Shown here: piece by piece, positions 56,165 to 64,000 of the stretch
Numbering within the stretch: position 1 is the stretch's first letter
How the letters are laid out: every line of letters begins with the position of its first letter
Origin: Marthasterias glacialis
Taxonomy: Eukaryota > Echinodermata > Asteroidea > Forcipulatida > Asteriidae
Length of the DNA: 64,000 bases
Assembly: GCA_911728455.2 (NCBI GenBank)
Contig: OU452230.1
Location: 14,109,490 to 14,173,489 of the forward strand
Direction of reading: 5' to 3'
The notes under the pieces: generated by a model
Database searches by the model: none
The model's input: only the letters and a program-made list of their open reading frames with translations
Told to the model about the DNA's origin: nothing
Made by a program: the position numbers and the translations under genes

Positions 56165-56600
56165 AAACACATCATGAAGATGATGTAGCAACTACAAGCA
56201 AATAATAACACCCATGCAAGGGAACAAAATGATAAAGAAGAGTATACAGTAAAGAACAAAAAAGTATCAAGCCCCGTAAGGTTGGTAAAATAAAATACTT
56301 AATTAAAGATGAGTAATCTAATCAAACAAAGAAGTCAATGAAAAAAACCCAACACATCATGAAGATGATGTAGCAACTACTTGCAAATAATAGCACCCAT
56401 GCAAGAGATCAATGAAAACAAAAAGGCTAATGAAGAATTTGCATGACAATGAGCGGAAAGATTATAATGACATGGTTCAATTTGTAAAATGAATAAATGA
56501 AATAAAGAGATATAAAAAAAAATGGAATAAAGAGATATCAAATGAAGCAAATCAAAGAAAGGAAAATAAAACAGTCCATGATGATGAGCAGTTATTGCAA
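56165..56600. repeat. Diverged tandem monomers upstream of the LINE
   Basis: AACACATCATGAAGATGATG continuing TAGCAACTAC recurs at 56165 and 56351 (187-bp spacing), and a weaker GTCCATGATGATGAGCAGTT lies at 56575. The array lies just 5' of the minus-strand LINE ORF, the place where some LINEs carry promoter monomers. Confidence 0.65.
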
Positions 56601-56654
56601 ATGTCCAAGAAGATTGCAGATGAAAGAAGACGGATGACAAAGGTTGATTTAGTG

Positions 56655-57215
56655 CACTATGTGGCCGGTGTCAGATGCAATTGTGTCCGCCATGCAATAC
56701 TGTCCGCTCCGGACACTTTTGCATATGCAATCGTGTCCGGGGCTATGCAAAACCGTCCGACGTACATGCTTATGTATGTGCGTAAGCGAGGTCGAGCGCG
56801 CATGCACTGAACGTAAGTATGCACATGACTGCAGCATGAATATTCATGTATTATGATTGCACCTTACTGCAACGGTTTCAGCGCTTTATTTTTTCTTCTA
56901 TTTTAAATCTTTTGACATATTTATCAACATAACCTGGGGGTGTCATGGACAAGCAAAATTTCCACGGGCCCGCCGTGCCTGGGGCTTGTTTTCGCCGAAT
57001 ATTTGACCATAGGCTTCGAGGACCGTTTTGCACGGTGGCGGACACGATTGCATATGCAAATGTTCCGGGCGGACACAATTGCATTATGCAGCAGCGTCCG
57101 GGCGGACACGATTGCATATGCAAAATCGTCCGGCGGACGGTATTGCATATGCAATAATGTCCGCCGGATAGTATTGCATAGAGGACACAATTGCATGCGA
57201 CACCGGTACGACGGA
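56655..57215. mobile_element. Inverted-repeat element built of GGACAC/TTGCATATGCAA modules
   Basis: Left end CCGGTGTCAGATGCAATTGT and right end inversely CCGGTGTCGCATGCAATTGT are inverted. The right arm contains four to five tandem modules of a GGACAC-ATTGCATATGCAA-GTCCGG type, the left arm two. TTGCATATGCAA is itself a perfect palindrome. No coding content. Confidence 0.75.
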
Positions 57216-57316
57216 ACGTTTGGGCCAGCCCCGTGGGCGGACGGCGGCGAACACACACTTTTTAACACGAGAATTTCACAAACTGAAGCTGAATCATCCA
57301 AAGACAATGGCTTTCC

Positions 57317-57712
57317 AACTTTGTGATTCCTTTGCCTATTTGAAATTTCGCAAGGCCCTGTATAAATGCTCACTTTCCCAACGTTCTTTACCCTTCTATT
57401 CCTACATTACAAACAAAATAACAGGCGTGTGGCTCATAGTTGTCCGACGCCGGTAGTGCAAAACTCAAAATAAACCTTTGTAGTAGAATACTGGTATTTC
57501 ATAAAACAGTAATGTGATTAAAACTAATGCCACAACACACAACTTTAATAAAAGGGCTTGGTATCTGTGTTTTTATTACCAAAAGCTGACTTTTGGTGTG
57601 ACTCTGTCGGTCACAGCCTATACTTACACGTAGTTTGCCATCAGCTCAGATGACGTATAGTACCCACGACAGGTCACGTGATGACATGTAAACATATTGG
57701 TCGCGCAACACA
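57317..57712. mobile_element. MITE, GACCGATTGCGC family, truncated copy 4
   Basis: TTGTGATTCCTTTGCCTATT through CCATCAGCTCAGATGACGTA and GGTCACGTGATGACATGTAA is collinear with the right part of the 35662-36194 copy. It ends TTGGTCGCGCAACACATCTA, a decayed form of the terminal repeat. Confidence 0.7.
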
Positions 57713-59764
57713 TCTAACTTTATTACAGCAACTGTCCCGATCCCAAAGATGGAAAACTTTCCATTTTATGAGGAGCAGCAGCTTAATGTGATTTCATTGG
57801 CTAAATATTTGCCACATCATACAAATTTCGCGCGTTTTGGAAAAAGGGCAAACTAATTTACAAGCTTCTAATAAAAGGAAATTTCCCCTTCATTATTACA
57901 CAAATAATTATTGAAGAAATTATCATGGTAAAAATACTGTTTCTGACTGACAATCAGCTTAATATAAATAAAATAAGCAAAAGATAAACACTACCATATT
58001 TGGCAACGACGATCACGTGTAATTTACTTATGAATAAACATAACTCACTGAAGTTGTTTACGAAAACATGGCGGCGCCCTACAATCGCTGCATACAGCGG
58101 ACACAGCTCATTCTTAAAAATAATCATCATAACCTGGAAATAAACTCTTGTGTTACGGAAAAGGCAAGTTGTACTCCAGGGTAAACTTTACAATTATTAA
58201 ACTACAACAGGAGACCTAGGATTTAAGTGAGACAAAGGGCCGCCGGGTCACGATTTAGTATTGATGATATCGATACTCTAAGTTCTAACTTGAAGTTGAA
58301 CCGCAAGTCGCAACGTTGACTTTGATTGAATACTCGTAAATCAGGGTACGTACGTTTTTGTTAAGTTAGGTATTTATATTTATAATATCCAATTACACCC
58401 AGTAACTGGGGCACTGTATTCCTTTTTTTTTGTTGAGGTTTTGACTTTATCTAGCCCCATGTACATTGCATGATTGTGCCAATACGCTGGACTCCCTCCG
58501 CTGGAATACCCTACTCCTAGTAGAAGTTAGAACTATGATGACTGAGGTTCATTCCGCTATCGTCTCCACGAACCTCATAAAGTCATAGAGTGACATGTAC
58601 AAAATCCTATTCGAAACTTTCCGCCCTTCACGTTTACATGGCTACAGTTCTTTTTTGAAACTAGATCTCGCCAAAACTAGGCTCTATGTGTTCTTTCAAC
58701 TCTCATCGAGCGTTGCACGGTTCCAGAAAATCCACTCCGCAAACTAAAAGTTGTTAAAAAGTGTTAAATTCTCACCGTAATTCAGATCCCATTCAAACAG
58801 TAATGCAACAAATATGGCGACCGGAGTTGCAAAATTAACTGGTATGCTGGTATGCATACTCACTAGTATACAGCGAATATTGACTTTTCATGTTCAGATC
58901 ACATTGTACCTACAGCTGTTAAGTGTCATCCACTAGCATGAAACAAACAAAAATTTGTTGTACTCAGCAGCTTAAGTGATCAAACAGCTGTTGTTTGTAC
59001 AAGCCCCATATTATGTAATGTACTTGCAAGGGAAGTTGGCGCAATGCCAACTGGTGCTGTCATTTACGTTTGTACTGCACAACAAAGAAATGGCCAGGAA
59101 TTACTGAAAGTTTGTAACTTCGATAAGGATTGTCCGCATCACTCCAAATGAAGTGGCATACAATCAACATAAATTTCTTTGTGTGTAAAGATCATTTTAA
59201 GACCTACAGTATCAAATTACATGACATTCTGACATGTAAATTTAGAGATATTCGAAACAAACTTCAACATCCAATTTCGACTGGAAGATGACCTTGGCCA
59301 AGGTCACTCGCGTAAAAAAAAAGTCAGATTTACCGTTATATTCGATGTGAAAACATTATTGCAATAGCTGTTTGTGTTTACAAGACGGAGGCTTTTGAAA
59401 TAATTGACCAGCTATAATTGTTAAAAAAATAACTTGCAAAATGTAGTTTTTGCGCCTTAATTTCTGGTTGCATCATGTGACTACTTTTGTACTTTGCACC
59501 AATGTTTTAAATGTAAACCTCAATAATACTGCAAAGTTAGGTGACAATAGAACATTCGGTTTATGAGATATTGTTATTTATAAACTTCAACTTCCAGTTT
59601 TGACCGAAAGTTGACCTCAGGCAAGGTCACACACGCATACAAAAATGTCAAGCTGTTTGAAATCGTTCATTTTAATGCCTAAAAACCACTGTACATGTAA
59701 GTTGATAACTGATGATGTCATCATGACGTCACGCTTCGTCCCGAAACTACAAGTTATAATATAA
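57713..59764. other. AT-rich stretch, no gene recognised
   Basis: Two diverged copies of a CTTCAACATCCAATTTCGAC / CTTCAACTTCCAGTTTTGAC plus GACCTTGGCCAAGGTCAC-like block (59262-59310 and 59585-59630) suggest an old repeat. Nothing else is supported. Confidence 0.45.
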
Positions 59765-60178
59765 CAATAATACCGCAGTCTTATATAGTGCACGTATTTA
59801 CCAAATTAGGTACTCAAGGCGCTTACTGAATTTGTTTTAAGGCAGGTTTTTGAGGTTTTTGTTATGGTGAGAGCCATTTACATGTATGTAACACCTTGTA
59901 ATGGTTTATAAAGCACATGCTGCAGCGCATTCAGCAGCCACTGCCAGAAACACCGGGGCAAACCCCTTCTCTTAGCGATAAGTGTAACTGGGTTCTTTTA
60001 TGTGCATTACACAACACACGCGACCAACGGCTTTACATCCCATCTGAAGGACGAAGCAATAATGATTAAGTGTCTTGCTTTAAAAGGACACAAGATGGGG
60101 ACTCAAACTCACACTCTGCTGATCAGAACACCAGAGCTCGAGTCCAGTGCGCTTGACCACTCAGCCACTATACGCCAT
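59765..60178 (-). mobile_element. tRNA-derived SINE, second copy
   Basis: The minus strand from ~60176 reads GTGGCTGAGTGGTCAAGCGC (A box), CTCGAGCTCTGGTGTTCTGA and TTTGAGTCCCCATCTTGTGT (B box). This is the same layout as the SINE at 10120-10500, although the body differs. It ends near an AATAATACC stretch at 59768. Confidence 0.65.
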
Positions 60179-60394
60179 ATAGCTTAACTACTTGCAAAGT
60201 TGATACAAGCTTTGCAACTGCAATTGCTTGCGGACAAAAATACTGAGAAGTAAAAGAAGTAAAACTAGTAATAAGTTTTTGTTCCAAGAACAAAAACTAG
60301 GTGTTCGGAATTACCCTAGTTAAAGTTGTACATAAAGTTAAATCAACTAAAATATCTTAATATGAAAATAAAAACATGAAATTGACCTTGGTAT

Positions 60395-60930
60395 TTCGTG
60401 AAAGATCATGTTCCTAGATATAACCATTCTTAAATGAGGAGCTACATCCGGTTAAACCGGAAGTAGAGGTCACTGAGGTCATACAATGTACAACAAAGAA
60501 GGACCTTCCCTACCCTTAGTATTTGATGAAAGAATCTTTTCCCTACCTCTAACCACTTTAAAATGAGGAGCCACTTCCGGTTTGACTGGAAGCTAAGGTC
60601 ACAGAGGTCATGCTATAGCAAACAGAAAATGGCCTTCCCTAACCTTGGTATTTGGTTGAAGAACCATGTTCCTGGCTCTAACCATATTCAAATGAGGAGC
60701 TACTTCCGCTTTGATTGTAAGCAGAGGTCACAGAGGTCACGCAATGTGCAACAGAGAAGGACCTTCCCTAACGTTGGTATTTGGTGAAAGAATCATGTTC
60801 CTAGCTCTTAGCATTTCTAAATAAAGAGCTAGTTCCGGTTTGACCAGAAGAAGATGTCACAGAGGTCACCTAGTATGTCATAAAGAAAGACCTTCCCTAA
60901 CCTTGACATTTGTCGAAAGAATTAAGTTCA
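60395..60930. repeat. Diverged tandem repeat, ~125-bp unit, about 4-5 copies
   Basis: Each unit has AAATGAGGAGCTACTTCCGG, TTTGACTGGAAGC, AGAGGTCACAGAGGTCATGC, GACCTTCCCTAACCTTGGTA and GAAAGAATCATGTTCCTAGC. Starts lie near 60430, 60560, 60690 and 60815. One frame over two units stays open (60563-60787), a by-product of the repeat. Confidence 0.88.
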
Positions 60931-61384
60931 TACCTCAAACAGATGAGTTTTTGTTGATTTTTAACACTGTTTAAAGGTTTTTAAAAATAGGCCCTGTATT
61001 AAAGGGGCACACCGGCTTCGTTGGGCTATTTGGGCTACAAAATAGGCTAACACATTACTTCAAAGGTCTTCCAGGAATGGAGAAGAATGGTTCCCAAAAG
61101 AAACCATCAAATTTTGCCGTTTTCGAGCATTTTTCAAAAAACGATTTATCCGAACCAAAAAAGTGGTTCGGATAAATCACGTGATCTTCGGAGCTAGTTT
61201 TACTTCCAGCCGTATAAAAGTAAATTACTGAACCAAATTTAAATCCTTTTTTTTTTACAATTATTCGTGACTATTTGCCAAAAAAGACTTATGTAAGTAT
61301 TCAGATTATTGATACAATTTGTAAATAATGATGAAAAATCGAACGTAATATTCGCATTCAGAGAGTCCATGCAACCGAAGCGTG
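60931..61384. other. Non-coding stretch with 20-bp self-complementary site
   Basis: ACGATTTATCCGAACCAAAA followed by AAGTGGTTCGGATAAATCACGT (61141-61182) forms a near-perfect hairpin. No gene is recognised. Confidence 0.5.
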
Positions 61385-61714
61385 TCTTACGGCGCACCCG
61401 CGTGGAAGCTAGCAGAACGTAAACCTTGGGGCATATCCCGTACAGCCGGTGCCGTGTCTCGTGGGGCCAGAGAGACAAACCCCGGGCATGAACTCCCCAG
61501 CTTGCCGGTCGCTCTAGCCGTAAGCGTGGGAGCTTGTCGGACGGGTAGGGAGCCAGATCAATAATTACGTTTTTTTACGAGGGTTTTAGTCTGTACCCCT
61601 AGCTATTATCCCCTAACTATTGTAACGTCTTGCCTGCGCTACGCACACGCGGGACGACGACGGGGAATGTTTATCCCATACAGCTGATCTATCTACTTCT
61701 ATGATAGCTGCATA
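61385..61714. other. GC- and CpG-richer stretch before a short ORF
   Basis: Base composition rises clearly here (GTGGGGCCAGAGAGACAAAC, GCTACGCACACGCGGGACGA). It could be a CpG-rich promoter of a neighbouring gene starting at 61715, but no promoter element is certain. Confidence 0.4.
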
Positions 61715-61873
61715 ATGTCCACTCCCCCCAATCGCCACAACAACAAAAATGGTGGCGGTGGCCGCGGCCGGCCAGTGAAGTCATCGCCCGAAAAACAGGA
61801 GAATGCCTTCGCTAAAGCTGCCAGGATTGGCAATCCGTTTGCAGCGAAAGCGGGAGGCTCGCTTGGCACATGA
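61715..61873 (+). CDS. Short ORF or first coding exon, 52 codons
   Basis: The frame starts at ATG 61715 (MSTPPNRHNNKNGGGGRGRP) and ends GNPFAAKAGGSLGT before TGA at 61871. It is low-complexity, Asn/Gly/Arg-rich at the start and Ala/Lys-rich later. Codon content is GC-richer than the flanks and it follows a CpG-rich stretch, which is why I list it. It might be a small host protein or the beginning of a spliced gene. I see no convincing donor and recognise no family. The opposite strand is open over a longer frame (61932-61699) but looks non-genic. Confidence 0.35.
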   Translation: MSTPPNRHNNKNGGGGRGRPVKSSPEKQENAFAKAARIGNPFAAKAGGSLGT

Positions 61874-64000
61874 CTGTTATTGGCCAACCAAGCCAATGTG
61901 AAAAGATGGTCCAAGATTAGGGACACTACCATTAGTTTTTAGCCTGCAGCAGGCTGGTCACGATGAGAACATGAAGGATGTGGTCTTTGCCATAATTTTG
62001 ATGGACAGGTTTGTGTCATAGAACTGTATTGTGAATATGCCTGTGTATATTTTAATTCATGAAGACTCACATTTTGACAATATTTATGGTCCATCATCAT
62101 TATGGTCTTGGCCTTGGTGCCCATTCAAAACTTTCCCATAGACTTTAAAATCTTCCAATGAAAGTGTCCTTTGCAAAATGAAAATGGCCTTCCCCTTTCA
62201 AAGATGAAATTCCAGGCCTGAAACAAGCAAAATAAAGTAAAGTAATCAACACTCGAACAAAACCCAAAAAGTAAAAACAACAATTTTTTTAAGCATAAAT
62301 TAAATAAAAACATGCTCATTTAGAAAGATAAAAGTTGTCAGCTTCAGGCCTGTATGCTTTGTTCTTGAAAGGTCAAGGGCACTAAGGCAATGTCTCCATG
62401 ATAAAGGGCACCTCTATGAGGAAATTGTAAATTTCTACTGGAACACTTGAAGGGCACCAAGGCAACGACCAGGGGTAACGAAGGCAATTGCCTCAGTTGC
62501 CCCTGCCTCCTTGAAGTATCAGGCCTGCAGCTTAATTTTAAAACCAGAAAGAGACTGAATGGGTTGTCAGAAGGTACCGGTAAGCCTGCATGTACAGTAC
62601 AATCTACAATGTATTCCAGGGTATCGGTGCAGCGTATTAACACGCTACCTCCTAGAGTTTTGCACTTTACCCTTTGGGTTTCTAGGCCGTAAAGAATAGG
62701 TGGATTAGACCTATGATATAGTTAGGAACAAGGTCATGACGGGCCTTACAATGTCAGCAAAAGAAGTTTAAGAAGTGCAATACAATAATGTACAATAGGC
62801 AGCCAGTTTAAATGACCAAGTCTGCACGGAGTGCCACTGCCATTAAATGGGCTGTGTCGCCATGATTACAGCAGGCCTGTGTGGCTGTGCATGGAAAGAT
62901 GAACTCTCACCCAGATACTGCACACACGCGCGATTGCGGTCAAATCATAAAGGGTGCCGTCTTTGTCAAACTGTGATGTGACCACCAGTGCGCACATGTG
63001 TGTAGTAACTGGGTTATTCCATCTACTGCTATAATCATGATGATACAGCCCCTTATAAACTCTTTGAAGTCTAGCTTGTGAATTTGTTACACTAAACTCA
63101 ATTGTGACAACAATCAAGACGTCTGGTTATGAACACCTGAACCAAAACAATTAAAGCCTATTTCCTAATTCTTCTGATATGATGATGTAGAAAGCAGTGG
63201 AGCAAGTGCCTTTAAATTGACCTGACAACACAGATCAGTCCTGGACCCAACTGGCATTCGTCCAAGTAATTTTGTACAACATGGGGCCTACTTGCGATAT
63301 AATGAAGAAACGTTCTCCATTGCAAGTAAGTTCGTCCAGTTCGTCGTACACAGAATACACTATCCGTTTATGTCTGTTTTTTATTTACACATGAATTTGT
63401 ACTGGATGGATATGAAGTCTGGATCCTCATGCCTCGTCATTGTAATAATTTATACATAAACAGAGCACCAGTCTACTTACAACATTGCACAACATTGTCA
63501 CGTAAACTTGACAGTTGCAACGGCTGGAAAAGCGTATAAGCTGACCTTTGACCGTGTTTTGTTTTTTTCACATTTTTCGTTAACTTAGTGATATTTTGAT
63601 GATTTTTTTTTAAGAACAACCATTTAAAAATTATTCTCTGTCATTCCACATCACTAAATTAGGTAAACAGTAAGCCGGTGTGTCCCTTTAAAGACTGAAT
63701 AACTAAAGCGTGGAGTGTGCACCTTGAGAAGAGACTAAGAACAACATGTGGTTAATATGTATAGCAATGGGGCGTCGGTGGCACACAGCCACGCACACAC
63801 AAGCAAGTGTACATGTATAATAGCATTGGATTTTCTACAGCAATGACGGTCACGTTTGAATGCACATTTAATCAAATGCATTAAACATCCGGTTTGAACC
63901 GGAAGCGAAGGTCAAAATGGTGTCACTTCAATGCAAAAGTTTGAGAAGAATAAATTCTCTACAATCTGATGTAACATTTGTGATCATGTGATACGTACTT
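61874..64000. other. AT-rich stretch to the window end, no gene recognised
   Basis: Scattered short open frames only. A CATCCGGTTTGAACCGGAAG palindrome-like block near 63886-63906 echoes the units of the tandem repeat at 60.4-60.9 kb. No exon could be supported. Confidence 0.4.

Larger units (their letters stand above)
52560..56600 (-). mobile_element. Nearly complete EN-RT non-LTR retrotransposon (Jockey/CR1-like group)
   Basis: The coding region spans 55981-52947 on the minus strand with one frameshift, a 5' region of tandem monomers at 56165-56600 and a 3' UTR to about 52560. It is the best-preserved LINE of the window. No separate ORF1 is seen, so either it encodes a single ORF or the 5' part is truncated. 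Confidence 0.85.

Noticed and set aside
60563..60787. 74-aa frame with repeated RSHFRFDWK-like units
   Set aside because: It is a by-product of the ~125-bp tandem repeat.

Overview
This window looks like the genome of a marine invertebrate animal, perhaps a deuterostome. The evidence is spliced exons of a conserved animal gene, AT-rich introns, and dense retrotransposons and miniature inverted-repeat elements (MITEs). The placement among marine invertebrates is an inference from repeat style, not a species call. The one host gene I recognise is the 3' end of the class III PI3-kinase catalytic subunit (PIK3C3/VPS34) on the + strand. It has coding exons at 17631-17721 and 17879-18004, and a last exon that encodes only four residues and the stop at 30246-30260. 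The 12.2-kb last intron is filled with mobile elements.

Layout. 1.3-12.9 kb: a minus-strand non-LTR element, then a minus-strand DIRS-type (tyrosine recombinase) retrotransposon whose RNase H region is split by a plus-strand L2-like LINE. That LINE is itself split by a 541-bp pogo/Tigger-like MITE, and a tRNA-derived SINE abuts it. 14.2-16.0 kb: a second L2-like LINE. 17.6-30.3 kb: PIK3C3 exons and the long intron, with an L2-like fragment, an RTE-like LINE, several MITEs and tandem repeats. 31-36.3 kb: more inverted-repeat elements. 36.3-50.6 kb: a second DIRS-type element (plus strand) carrying two large insertions. The first is a 3.1-kb inverted-repeat transposon with a 4-bp target duplication, which holds a piggyBac-like MITE. 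The second is a 9.7-kb virus-like element at 40349-50049. 51.5-57.7 kb: MITEs and an almost complete minus-strand EN-RT LINE. 57.7-64 kb: SINE, tandem repeats and a short CpG-rich ORF.

The centrepiece is the 9,701-bp GC-rich element. It has ~104-bp terminal inverted repeats starting 5'-AGCAGC, a 5-bp GGCCC target duplication, and a Polinton/Maverick/adintovirus-like gene set. On the plus strand, from the left end, are a small zinc-ribbon protein and a family-B DNA polymerase joined to the start of a P-loop ATPase/helicase. On the minus strand, from the centre leftwards, are a long capsid candidate, an A32/FtsK-like packaging ATPase, four small membrane or basic proteins and a retroviral-type integrase. 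On the plus strand to the right are two diverged tandem copies of a second structural-protein candidate and a two-pass membrane protein. Early replication genes meet the integrase tail to tail, and late genes diverge from one promoter region near 47.4 kb. This copy is dead: polymerase, integrase, ATPase and several small genes carry stops or frameshifts, and an internal deletion at ~43185 fuses the start of the helicase to the truncated integrase. The candidate capsid ORF is still open over 433 codons.
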